Shown here: in pieces, positions 5,826 to 12,464 of the stretch
How the letters are laid out: each line of letters starts with the position of its first letter
Numbering within the stretch: position 1 is the first letter of the stretch
Source of the DNA: JBGOUP01 sp041477655
GTDB lineage: Bacteria > Patescibacteriota > UBA1384 > 2-12-FULL-50-11
DNA: 12,634 bases
NCBI GenBank assembly: GCA_041477655.1
Contig: JBGOUP010000025.1
Location: 1 to 12,634, forward strand
Reading direction: 5' to 3'
Notes under the pieces: model-generated
The model's input: only the letters and a program-made list of their open reading frames with translations
What the model was told of the DNA's origin: nothing
Database searches by the model: none
Position numbers and translations under genes: made by a program

Positions 5826-5850
5826 GCGCCCGTAGCTCGATGGATAGTCA
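5826..5850 (+). pseudogene. 5' tRNA-half relic, Arg-like
   Basis: GCGCCCGTAGCTCGATGGATA matches the typical 5' half of a bacterial tRNA: 7-base acceptor strand, TA, D-stem GCTC and a GG-containing D-loop. The matching D-stem GAGC, a T-arm and the CGGGCGC acceptor partner are missing before the next tRNA at 5904. It resembles the 5' part of the intact tRNA-Arg downstream (shared CCGTAGCTC). Confidence 0.5.
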
Positions 5851-5903
5851 GCCCTAGGCCTCGTATCCCCTGGCTTCTCAACTTTGTTCCTTAGCAGTCA
5901 CAA

Positions 5904-5977
5904 GTCCCCGTAGCTCAGCGGATTAGAGCGTGAGTTTGCGGTACTCAAGGCCGGAGGTTCGAATCCTCTCGGGGACG
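5904..5977 (+). tRNA. tRNA-Arg(GCG)
   Basis: All arms of a cloverleaf are present: acceptor GTCCCCG/CGGGGAC (5904-5910/5970-5976), D-stem GCTC/GAGC, anticodon stem TGAGT/ACTCA with loop TTGCGGT (anticodon GCG at 5938-5940), a 5-base variable loop and the T-arm GGAGG-TTCGAAT-CCTCT with one G-T pair. Discriminator G at 5977. The A after the D-loop GG and C35 fit Arg identity. CCA is not encoded. Most bacteria read CGN with an ACG (inosine) tRNA, so GCG is unusual. No promoter is obvious upstream; it may be co-transcribed with tRNA-Ser. Confidence 0.92.
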
Positions 5978-5988
5978 CCGATAAAAGA

Positions 5989-6666
5989 CTATCCGTGGGC
6001 CAGGGTAATTGCCCAGACCTCTTTGGTGCCGTGGTGGCGCAAAAGTTTAGCCGCTTCGGCCAGGGTTGAGCCGGTAGTGGTAACGTCATCAACCAGAATA
6101 ACTTTTTCTGGCGCCGGTGCGATCAGCGAGAAACAGTCTTTAATATTTAATCGTCGGTCTTTTTTATCCAACTTAGCTTGAGCGGGCGTGTCGATATGGC
6201 GTTTTAAGCCTAACCAAATTGGCAACTGCCGACTACTGATAATTTTGGCCAGAACTAGTGACTGATTAAAGCCTCGTTCCCGCATTCGTTCTTTGGCCAG
6301 TGGAATTGGCACCAATTTCCAACCGCCACTGGGCAAGCGATCGTCAATATCTTCCAAAAATTGGCTAGTTAAATAATAAAGAGCGTCAGTGTGGCCGCGA
6401 TATTTGGCTTGGCGAATTATTTCTTGAATGGCTAGCTGGTTGTAGGGGAAAAGTGAAACAACTCCATCAAGTTTTAGGCTTTTTTGGCAGGAGTCACAGA
6501 TGCCGTTCTGACCAGCTTTGCCGCAGAACGAGCAGAGATCGGTTCGGCTTAGTTCCAAATTATTCTGACAGTCGGTGCAGAGCCACTCACCTTCAACGTG
6601 GCAACTAACGCACTCAACCGGCCAGAGCAACGAGCCGATTGGTCGCCAAATGCCTGTTCTTAGCAT
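5989..6666 (-). CDS. comF: ComF-type phosphoribosyltransferase-like protein
   Basis: A 225-residue ComF/GntX-family protein; in competent bacteria ComF works in DNA uptake, acting at the cytoplasmic side. The N-terminus holds a zinc-ribbon-like set of four Cys pairs: C19/C22, C30/C33, C45/C48 and C57/C60. The family segment KERMRERGFNQS (125-136) and PAQAKLDKKDRRLNIKDCF (161-179) follow, then the PRPP loop VILVDDVTTTGST (189-201) near the C-terminus. The enzymatic substrate is unknown for the family. The ATG at 6666 is divergent from hsp20 with 47 bases between, and the stop is 11 bases from the tRNA-Arg 3' end, convergent. Presence of comF fits natural uptake of DNA by type IV pili, in keeping with the pilB-like gene further right. 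Confidence 0.92.
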   Translation of the reverse strand: MLRTGIWRPIGSLLWPVECVSCHVEGEWLCTDCQNNLELSRTDLCSFCGKAGQNGICDSCQKSLKLDGVVSLFPYNQLAIQEIIRQAKYRGHTDALYYLTSQFLEDIDDRLPSGGWKLVPIPLAKERMRERGFNQSLVLAKIISSRQLPIWLGLKRHIDTPAQAKLDKKDRRLNIKDCFSLIAPAPEKVILVDDVTTTGSTLAEAAKLLRHHGTKEVWAITLAHG

Positions 6667-6675
6667 AGACTCATC

Positions 6676-6704
6676 TTGACGTTATATCTTGATAAGGCGA
6701 TAAT
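6676..6704 (+). promoter_or_regulatory. Sigma-70-type promoter of hsp20
   Basis: TTGACG (6676-6681), a 17-base spacer and GATAAT (6699-6704) lie directly before the hsp20 ATG (6714). Transcription would start near 6711, so the message would be leaderless or nearly so. No HrcA CIRCE-type inverted repeat is seen. Confidence 0.6.
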
Positions 6705-6713
6705 GAGCCTACT

Positions 6714-7103
6714 ATGGCAAAGAAAGAAGATCAAATCCAGAACCAACCTGAAGAGTGGCTTGACGAAGAGGACGAAGGCCAATTGGCCATTGATGCCTAC
6801 CAAGACGACGACAATATCATTATTAAAGCGCCGATCGCCGGAGTAGACATACAAGATTTAGAAATTTCTATCACCGATGAGGTAGTAACTATCAAAGGCC
6901 AGCGCAAGAACGAGTCGGAAGTCGGTCGAGAGAATTATTTTGTCCAGGAATGCTACTGGGGCGCTTTTATGCGCTCATATATTCTGCCTGTCTCGGTTGA
7001 CGCTGGTAAAGCCGAAGCTCATCTTCGTAACGGTATCCTAACTATTCGTATTCCCAAGCAGGAAAAAACCAAAACTCGCGTTCTCAAGGTCGAATTAAGC
7101 TAG
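6714..7103 (+). CDS. Hsp20 family small heat-shock protein
   Basis: An ATP-independent holdase that binds unfolding proteins and forms oligomers in the cytoplasm. The 129 residues comprise an acidic N-terminal arm (about 1-24), an alpha-crystallin domain (about 25-115) with the family strand LRNGILTIRIPK (104-115), and a short tail in which VLKVEL may serve as the I/V-x-I/V anchor motif. It begins with MAKKEDQIQN at an ATG nearly on the predicted transcription start. It is the first gene of the plus-strand run followed by galU after about 65 bases, so at least hsp20 and possibly galU would be under this promoter. Confidence 0.95.
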   Translation: MAKKEDQIQNQPEEWLDEEDEGQLAIDAYQDDDNIIIKAPIAGVDIQDLEISITDEVVTIKGQRKNESEVGRENYFVQECYWGAFMRSYILPVSVDAGKAEAHLRNGILTIRIPKQEKTKTRVLKVELS

Positions 7104-7116
7104 CCCTGCCCACAGG

Positions 7117-7173
7117 ATGAGCCGGATCAAAAAAGCGGTTATCTCGACCGAGCTTTGCGAGGGAGAGATATGA
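7117..7173 (+). CDS. 18-residue leader ORF copying the GalU N-terminus
   Basis: ATG 7117 to TGA 7171-7173 encodes MSRIKKAVISTELCEGEI. Its first nine residues match the GalU start (MSVIKKAVI) at eight positions, and 21 of the first 27 bases agree, with three of the six differences silent at third positions. Its TGA overlaps the galU ATG (ATGA), as expected for a translationally coupled leader. It is evidently a partial duplication of the galU start. Whether it is translated is unknown; it could be a regulatory leader peptide or a leftover. Confidence 0.4.
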   Translation: MSRIKKAVISTELCEGEI

Positions 7174-8039
7174 GCGTCATTAAGAAAGCGGTTATTCCTG
7201 CAGCCGGTTACGGCACGCGTTTTTTGCCTGTTACTAAAGCCTCACCCAAAGAGATGCTTCCAGTGGTGGACAAGCCGGTGGTTCAGTATGTGGTTGAAGA
7301 AGCAGTCGAGGCTGGCATTGAAGAAATCATCTTTATTACTTCAAGTAACAAACGGGCCCTTGAAGATCACTTCGACTACAACTTTGAGCTAGAATATCGT
7401 CTCAAAGAATCGGGCAAAGAAGAGCAGTACCAACAGATTAGAGCCATTTCCGATATGGCTCGATTCGTTTATGTTCGGCAAAAAGAGCAGAAAGGTACCG
7501 GTCATGCCATCCTAACGGCCAAAGATTTAATCGGCGATGAGCCCTTCCTGGTTCTTTGGGGCGATGAGTTTTTGGTCAGCCAACCTAGTCGATCGCAACA
7601 GTTAGTCAAAGCCTTCCAGGAAAAAAATGCCCCGATTATTACCGTTATCAAAACCGACGATCCAGACGACACCAACAAATATGGCTACATTAAAGCCGAC
7701 AAAGACAATGGGCTACTCAAGGTCCTGGCTCTAATTGAGAAGCCCGGCCCAGAAAAAGTACCGTCAAATTTGGCCAGTGTTGGCGGATTTATCCTCACTC
7801 CCGACATCTTCCCGATCATCGAAAAGCTACCTGCCAAAAACGGAGAAATCTGGTTGGCTGATGCCATTAACCAGCTCTGTCAACAAAGGCCGGTCTTTGC
7901 CCAAGAGTTAGTTGACGCCACTTATTACGACTCGGGGAGTAAATTTGGCTTTATTAAGGCCAACATCGATTTTGGCTTGAAACATCCGGAGACTCGAGAA
8001 CCGCTACTTGAATATATCAAGCAATTAAGAGACGCTTGA
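7170..8039 (+). CDS. galU: UTP-glucose-1-phosphate uridylyltransferase
   Basis: GalU makes UDP-glucose from UTP and glucose-1-phosphate, supplying sugars for envelope glycans and glycolipids in the cytoplasm. From ATG 7170 it has 289 residues. The nucleotidyltransferase signature AAGYGTRFLPVTKASPKEML (11-30) is intact, followed by the QKGTGHAI segment (107-114), the metal-binding VLWGDE (128-133, where many homologues have GDD), KYGYI (170-174), the EKP motif (190-192) and a C-terminal LADAI (229-233). I prefer ATG 7170 over TTG 7155 because of the GAGGGAGAG ribosome binding site (7159-7167) and the family N-terminus. It is followed 4 bases later by the binding protein gene. A duplicated copy of its start precedes it. 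Confidence 0.95.
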   Translation: MSVIKKAVIPAAGYGTRFLPVTKASPKEMLPVVDKPVVQYVVEEAVEAGIEEIIFITSSNKRALEDHFDYNFELEYRLKESGKEEQYQQIRAISDMARFVYVRQKEQKGTGHAILTAKDLIGDEPFLVLWGDEFLVSQPSRSQQLVKAFQEKNAPIITVIKTDDPDDTNKYGYIKADKDNGLLKVLALIEKPGPEKVPSNLASVGGFILTPDIFPIIEKLPAKNGEIWLADAINQLCQQRPVFAQELVDATYYDSGSKFGFIKANIDFGLKHPETREPLLEYIKQLRDA

Positions 8040-8043
8040 GCAA

Positions 8044-9435
8044 ATGCGGAGGGTGCTGGTGATCCTATTGGGCTTAGTCGTTGTTGGCGGTTTGGTGGTG
8101 CTAATTATATCGCTAATTGGCCGCTCCCATAAAAAAGGCCCAACGGTAATTACCCTCAAAGTCTGGTCACCCTTCAATGAGAAAAAGGCTTACCAAGATT
8201 TAGCCCAAAGCTTCCTCGATGCCCACGCCAATACCAAATTTGAGTTTACTTTTGTTGACACCAAGGATGCTCAAGAGTACCAAACTAAGGTCAGCGATGC
8301 TTTGGCCGCCGGCAATGGTCCAGACATCTGGTTACTGCGAAACGACTGGCTACCAACTTACCAGACTAAACTCGCCCAGCTACCATCAAGCTTAACCTTT
8401 GGTTCGATCAATAAACAAGGTCAGGACGACGGCCTAATTAAATTACTGGGCCAGACGCTTATTGATCAAAACTCTATTGGCGGCAAGCTCTATGCCCTGC
8501 CCCTTGCGGTAGATTCTTTGGCGTTGTTTATCAATACCAAGGTCTTAGGCGATGCCCAAAGCAACGCCGAGAATTCTCCGAGTGATTCTAGTACGCTTTC
8601 CTCCTACCCAACCAGCTGGGACGAACTGGCTAAATGGAGTCAACTGATGACCAAGAAATCGGGCAGTACAATTACCCGTTCTGGTCTGGCTTTGGGTACG
8701 AGTCAAAACAGTTATGCCGCTACCGACGCCTACCTGGCGCTACTCAATGAGGTTGGTGGAAGTTTATATAGTAGTGATGGCAAAACGGTTAGTTTTCATT
8801 CACCCAAGACAACTGCTGGTGTTACTACCAACCCGGCCGAAGACGCGCTAAAGTTCTTCAGCTCTTTTGCCAGAAAAGATGATCCCAACTACACCTGGAA
8901 CAGTAGCATGGGTGACCCAATTGACGCCTTTGTTAATGGAAAGCTTGGCATGATGTTTGGCTATTCCAGTTTGAAATACGACTTTTTGACTCGGGATAAG
9001 AATTTTACCTTGGCCAACGTCATGCCCCTGCCCCAGCCCAAATCCTTAATAAAACCAACCGACCAGCGTTTTGATTACGCCATCTATTGGACCCACGGAG
9101 TCTCCGCTCAAAGCCCAAATCAGCTTTTGGCTTGGCAGTTTCTTAAGAGTTTCACTACCCAGGAGCAACTTCAAACCTATGCAAAAGCCACTGGCCGTCT
9201 AACCATTAACCAACTTACCCAAGACCCATTGAACTCGAACACCACAACCGATTTTAATGACGGCTCAATCTTTCTTGGCCAAATTCAAACTTCGACCGTT
9301 GCCTACAAGCCAAATTGGCAGGGCGTTGACCAAGCTCTACAAGATATGATTAACTCTGCCAGTATGTCCGGCCAGAACCAAGTAGCTATTATTGATACGG
9401 TTGCCGCTAAGCTCAAGGACGTGGTTAAACAATGA
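8044..9435 (+). CDS. Membrane-anchored extracellular solute-binding protein (family 1-like)
   Basis: A 463-residue protein with a single N-terminal hydrophobic segment (about 4-25; MRRVLVILLGLVVVGGLVVL) and no lipobox Cys, so it is probably held by a signal anchor with the rest outside. The mature part reads as a sugar-type ABC binding protein: an ITLKVWSPFNEKKAY start, NGPDIWLLRNDW (91-102), a GKLYALPLAVDSLALFINTK segment (158-177), PTSWDELAKWSQLM, and GKLGMMFGYSS near the middle. The ligand cannot be told; carbohydrates or peptides are likely for the family. No permease or ATPase genes are adjacent. It starts 4 bases after galU and its TGA overlaps the first pilin-like gene (ATGA), suggesting one operon. 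Confidence 0.88.
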   Translation: MRRVLVILLGLVVVGGLVVLIISLIGRSHKKGPTVITLKVWSPFNEKKAYQDLAQSFLDAHANTKFEFTFVDTKDAQEYQTKVSDALAAGNGPDIWLLRNDWLPTYQTKLAQLPSSLTFGSINKQGQDDGLIKLLGQTLIDQNSIGGKLYALPLAVDSLALFINTKVLGDAQSNAENSPSDSSTLSSYPTSWDELAKWSQLMTKKSGSTITRSGLALGTSQNSYAATDAYLALLNEVGGSLYSSDGKTVSFHSPKTTAGVTTNPAEDALKFFSSFARKDDPNYTWNSSMGDPIDAFVNGKLGMMFGYSSLKYDFLTRDKNFTLANVMPLPQPKSLIKPTDQRFDYAIYWTHGVSAQSPNQLLAWQFLKSFTTQEQLQTYAKATGRLTINQLTQDPLNSNTTTDFNDGSIFLGQIQTSTVAYKPNWQGVDQALQDMINSASMSGQNQVAIIDTVAAKLKDVVKQ

Positions 9436-9746
9436 ATTGGTTAGCGTCTACTTTTTGGTTAGGTATTGCCAAAGCCCAATTTACGCCTGGGTTACCCTTG
9501 CCGGGCAAGGCAGGTGTTCCATACCAAGATTTCAACGCCTATTTTACCGATCTCGTTTCTTTCTTGGTTAGAGTAGCCGTAGGTATCGCCATTATTGTCG
9601 TTATATACGCTGGCTTTCTTTACTCTCGAAGCCAAGGCAAGACCGAAGTAATTTCCCAGGCCAAAGAGCTAGTTGCTGGGGCTCTAACTGGCTTAGCCAT
9701 TCTATTACTGATCCGGGTTATTTTGCCAACACTAAATCTAAAATAA
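9432..9746 (+). CDS. Small two-helix pilin-like protein 1
   Basis: 104 residues. An N-terminal signal-like segment ends at IAKA|QF (residues 12-17). A Pro/Gly-rich stretch follows, then a first membrane helix (about 41-63), a loop with RSQGKTEVISQAKEL (66-80) and a second helix (about 79-100). This is the layout of VirB2/TrbC-type pilins and of the T4SS_pilin family common in Patescibacteria: two helices joined by a G-x3-K-x4-AK loop. The loop is more divergent than in the three later paralogues, so it may differ in function. It starts as an ATGA overlap with the binding protein gene and ends in TAATG with the next gene. No cysteine is present. Function is inferred from topology. Confidence 0.72.
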   Translation: MNWLASTFWLGIAKAQFTPGLPLPGKAGVPYQDFNAYFTDLVSFLVRVAVGIAIIVVIYAGFLYSRSQGKTEVISQAKELVAGALTGLAILLLIRVILPTLNLK

Positions 9747-10078
9747 TGCTTAATTTATTACTCGCCGATCGAATTGATCCCAACAATCCTAGTGTCAATC
9801 TCCCCACTTGTACGTCCACAAGCGTAGATAATTGTATCCCCAACACCAGCTTCGAGACGTTATTTGGAACTGGTATTAAGGTCGTGTTAATTACAGTAGC
9901 CGTGGCCGCTTTTATTGGTATTGTTTATTCTGGATTGATGATGATCACCAGCGGCGGTGATGCCACCAAGTTTGCTCTGGCCAAGAAAAACCTACTATAC
10001 GCTGTTATCGGCATTATCGTTGTGATATTAGCCTTCTTTATTATTTCGCTGGCCTATGGATTTGCTGGAAGCCTCTAA
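9746..10078 (+). CDS. Small two-helix pilin-like protein 2
   Basis: 110 residues. A short hydrophobic start (MLNLLLAD) is followed by an exposed segment with Cys22 and Cys30, which could form a disulfide. Helix 1 is about 44-67, the loop is SGGDATKFALAKKN (69-82) and helix 2 about 83-106. The loop and the start of helix 2 (LLYAVIG) are the conserved part of the T4SS_pilin type and closely match paralogue 4. It overlaps its predecessor by one base at TAATG, and is 2 bases before the next ATG. By family analogy it could assemble into a pilus-like or secretion structure, or form part of an envelope complex; no direct evidence is in the window. Confidence 0.78.
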   Translation: MLNLLLADRIDPNNPSVNLPTCTSTSVDNCIPNTSFETLFGTGIKVVLITVAVAAFIGIVYSGLMMITSGGDATKFALAKKNLLYAVIGIIVVILAFFIISLAYGFAGSL

Positions 10079-10080
10079 CT

Positions 10081-10383
10081 ATGGCATCAACACTCGACCA
10101 ATTGATCCCGGTTTGTTTGCGCGATCCAGCTCAACAGAATGATTTAGGCTGTGTCACGAGTTCGATTACATACTGGACTGACCGTTTGTTTGTTGTTGTC
10201 GCCTTAGTCTCCTTTTTCTATCTCATCTACGGCGGTTTTATGATGGTCTCGGCCTTTGGCAATGAGCAGAAATATACCGAAGCCAAACAGACCGTTCTTT
10301 ACGCCGTCATCGGCATGATTGTTGCCACTTTGGCCGGGTTGATTATCCATTTGTTTACGTCTTTATTGTCGAAAGGATTGTGA
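10081..10383 (+). CDS. Small two-helix pilin-like protein 3
   Basis: 100 residues without a clear cleavable signal. An exposed N-terminal segment has Cys12 and Cys24, a pair similarly placed to that in paralogue 2. Helix 1 is about 34-56 (with YLIYGGFMMVSA), the loop has FGNEQKYTEAKQ (59-70) and helix 2 about 71-94 (LYAVIGMIVAT). The loop shares G-x3-K-x3-AK and the YAVIG start of helix 2 with paralogues 2 and 4. It ends with a TGA overlapping a 24-codon hydrophilic reading frame, and a 57-base gap to the next gene follows. Confidence 0.75.
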   Translation: MASTLDQLIPVCLRDPAQQNDLGCVTSSITYWTDRLFVVVALVSFFYLIYGGFMMVSAFGNEQKYTEAKQTVLYAVIGMIVATLAGLIIHLFTSLLSKGL

Positions 10384-10430
10384 TGAAAGGACAGGACTTG
10401 ACAAGCCCAAGCCAAACAAAGACGATAACT

Positions 10431-10437
10431 AAGGAGG
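10431..10437 (+). promoter_or_regulatory. Strong Shine-Dalgarno sequence of pilin-like gene 4
   Basis: AAGGAGG lies 3 bases before ATG 10441, a full anti-SD match at tight spacing. The gene heads in this window have no such site, so the fourth pilin-like protein is probably made in larger amounts than its neighbours. A TTGACA at 10398-10403 lies upstream, but no matching -10 hexamer at usual spacing is seen. Confidence 0.65.
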
Positions 10438-10440
10438 ACA

Positions 10441-10815
10441 ATGATTTCACGAATTAACGATTTTTTTATAGGCAGGGCTTTAGCTCAAACTCCTCAGAAT
10501 AATGTTACTGGCAGTACTTTTTTTGATCTGTTTAGGTTCAATAGCCGGGCCGGTGCTACCGTTAACCCTGAACGCACGCTGACCGGGCTTATCACTTTAA
10601 TTGTCCGTTATTTTCTGGTTGGAGCTGCGTTGTTTGCCTTTATCTATTTGATTTTGGCCGGTATTAAATATGTTACAGCTGGTGGTGACGCCGCTAAAGC
10701 TACTGAAGCTCGTCAGGCAATTATCAATGCCATTATCGGCTTAATCGTTATCAGCCTCGCCTTCGTCATTATCAACTTTGCTACCGGGGTTGGTAACGTA
10801 ATTACTACCCAGTAG
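10441..10815 (+). CDS. Small two-helix pilin-like protein 4 (T4SS_pilin type)
   Basis: 124 residues. The N-terminus (MISRINDFFIGRALAQ) looks like a signal sequence with cleavage after ALA or AQ. An exposed stretch with no Cys follows, then helix 1 (about 49-73, ending YLILAGIKYVTA), the loop AGGDAAKATEARQAIIN (80-96) and helix 2 (about 93-113). This is the clearest T4SS_pilin-type member of the four, and has the only strong ribosome binding site. I read it as the likely major subunit of whatever these proteins build. It is the last plus-strand gene, convergent with the PilB-like gene, and a short hairpin (TACTAC-CCA-GTAGTA, 10803-10817) spans its stop, without a T-tract. Confidence 0.8.
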   Translation: MISRINDFFIGRALAQTPQNNVTGSTFFDLFRFNSRAGATVNPERTLTGLITLIVRYFLVGAALFAFIYLILAGIKYVTAGGDAAKATEARQAIINAIIGLIVISLAFVIINFATGVGNVITTQ

Positions 10816-10852
10816 TACCCAATACTCAATTCTAACTTCACCGTTGATCGAA

Positions 10853-12364
10853 TCAGGCTTCAGTCTGCTGGCCGAATACGATGCCTTTGGCTGTTTTATC
10901 GTTTAGGTCTTCGCTCATCGGCTTGTAGCCGAGTTTTACGGCAAGTTCGGTTAGCTGGCTGATACTGGCCTTGTTTTTTACTAGTTCGTCTAACTCTGGC
11001 GTTGGTTCGATAAATTCGGAAATAACCACTCTGCCCCGACCGCCGGTGAAGTGGCATTTGTCACAGCCCTGGCCGCTACAGTCTGGACAGACTCGTTTAA
11101 CTAAACGTTGAGCGATAATCAAAGAAATGGCGTCAGTTAGTAAATGTGGCGTCACCCCCATCTCAACCAAGCGAGAAAAAGTGGCCGGCGCTGAATTAGT
11201 GTGCAGGGTCGTTAGCACCAAATGCCCAGTCAGCGAGGCGTTGATGGCAATCTCGGCCGTCTCTTTGTCGCGAATTTCGCCTACCAAAATAATATCTGGG
11301 TCTTGGCGTAAGATCGCCCGCAGTGCTTGGGCAAAATCGAAGCCTTTTTCAGGGTCAACTTGAATCTGCTCAATGCCAGGAACTTTGTACTCGACCGGAT
11401 CTTCGATGGTAATAATTTTTTTCTCTGGCTTGTTCAATAGTTTTAAAATGGCGTACAGAGTGGTGGTTTTGCCCGAGCCGGTTGGGCCGGTAACGATAAT
11501 CAACCCGGATTCTTGGTTTATATGGCGGTCAATGGCCGCTTTGGTGTCCGCGTTTAGACCAAGAGCATCAAGCTCCATCAAACCTTTGCCGGTCAGCAAG
11601 CGAAGCTCGATGGTTTCGCCGTAGGTGGCCGGTAGAACGTTAACTCGGACATCAATTTTGTCTTGGTTGGCGGTTATGCTAAAACGACCGTCCTGGGCGG
11701 TAGTCAGCTTATTAAGTTTCAGCCCGGCCAGGTTTTTGATTCGTGACGACAAGAGATGATAGGCATCGCTAGAGACCTGACTGATATCGAGCAGGTCGCC
11801 GTCAACCCGGAAACGGATCCGGACATTATCGCTTTGGGGCTCAAGATGAATATCGGTGGCGTCAAAGGCCAAGGCGCCGGACAATATCAGCTCAAATAAT
11901 TCGGTGGTACTGACCCGCTTAAAGACCTTCTCTAAGTCTTGGACATTAGAAACCTCTTCCATAAAATGAGCGACGGTTTGTTTCTTGGCCGTGGCGGCGG
12001 TAATGGTAGAGGAGCGAACAAGCTTGGCGTACTGTTCCAAGCCAAAGCTAACAGATGACTGCGAGCAGACGTAGGGCTCAAAATGAATGTTATTGCGTTT
12101 GCCAGTCTCGTTCATAACTTCGGCTAGTCCTTGGCTATGCGGCATTGGCGTGGCTACTCTAACAGTATTGCCAAGCCGTTGAAAGGCCAGTACTCGGTAT
12201 TTTTTGGCGTCTTCTTCTTTAATCAAGCCCAAGACATCGCCAGTAAATGGATAGTTAACTAGATTGACGTAGGGCAGGTGGCTGTCCGAAGCTAGTAGCT
12301 TGGCCTGTTCTTCTTCTTTTTGCCTACTATAACCATGGATAACTGATTTAATGTTTTTGGCCAT
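10853..12364 (-). CDS. pilB: PilB/GspE-type assembly ATPase
   Basis: A secretion-superfamily ATPase that powers type IV pilus extension or type II secretion at the cytoplasmic face. From ATG 12364 (MAKNIKSVIH) it has 503 residues; the frame stays open upstream to 12589 but would run antisense through the tRNA-Ser, so I rejected that extension. An N-terminal MshEN-like region (about 28-112) is followed by the N2D segment DATDIHLEP (168-176). Walker A GPTGSGKTT (293-301), the Asp box ITIEDPVE (318-325), Walker B DIILVGEIRD (357-366) and the His box GHLVLTTLHTNSA (380-392) are all intact. The zinc motif is compact: CPDC-SGQG-CDKC (426-437), where many homologues have a longer insert. Whether PilB or GspE applies cannot be told without neighbours; type IV pilus use is likelier in Patescibacteria. 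It is convergent with the pilin-like operon. A TACAAT on the minus strand (12376-12371) could be its -10 element. Confidence 0.9.
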   Translation of the reverse strand: MAKNIKSVIHGYSRQKEEEQAKLLASDSHLPYVNLVNYPFTGDVLGLIKEEDAKKYRVLAFQRLGNTVRVATPMPHSQGLAEVMNETGKRNNIHFEPYVCSQSSVSFGLEQYAKLVRSSTITAATAKKQTVAHFMEEVSNVQDLEKVFKRVSTTELFELILSGALAFDATDIHLEPQSDNVRIRFRVDGDLLDISQVSSDAYHLLSSRIKNLAGLKLNKLTTAQDGRFSITANQDKIDVRVNVLPATYGETIELRLLTGKGLMELDALGLNADTKAAIDRHINQESGLIIVTGPTGSGKTTTLYAILKLLNKPEKKIITIEDPVEYKVPGIEQIQVDPEKGFDFAQALRAILRQDPDIILVGEIRDKETAEIAINASLTGHLVLTTLHTNSAPATFSRLVEMGVTPHLLTDAISLIIAQRLVKRVCPDCSGQGCDKCHFTGGRGRVVISEFIEPTPELDELVKNKASISQLTELAVKLGYKPMSEDLNDKTAKGIVFGQQTEA

Positions 12365-12446
12365 AGAATCATTGTAGCCTATCTTGGGCTCAACTCTTTT
12401 GGGAAAATGTCGCAGCCCGAGACTGCTCGTTTCTGTCGAAATGGGG

Positions 12447-12452
12447 TAGAAT
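12447..12452 (+). promoter_or_regulatory. Possible -10 element for tRNA-Ser(CGA)
   Basis: TAGAAT is one change from TATAAT and lies 63 bases before the tRNA. No convincing -35 hexamer precedes it at 16-18 bases. It would place the strong hairpin 12465-12505 in the pre-tRNA 5' leader. Confidence 0.3.
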
Positions 12453-12464
12453 AGGGTCTGTTTG

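Noticed and set aside
5663..5881. Minus-strand 72-codon frame in the tRNA spacer
   Set aside because: It arises from the palindromic repeat (giving the LRLRSGQ string) and tRNA relics; no start signal or family match.
10383..10457. 24-residue hydrophilic ORF (MKGQDLTSPSQ...) between pilin-like genes 3 and 4
   Set aside because: It overlaps both neighbours in other frames and has no recognisable feature; probably chance, though its ATGA overlap could help couple translation to the next gene.
10803..10817. TACTAC-CCA-GTAGTA hairpin at the end of pilin-like gene 4 as a terminator
   Set aside because: The stem is AT-rich and no T-tract follows on either strand.
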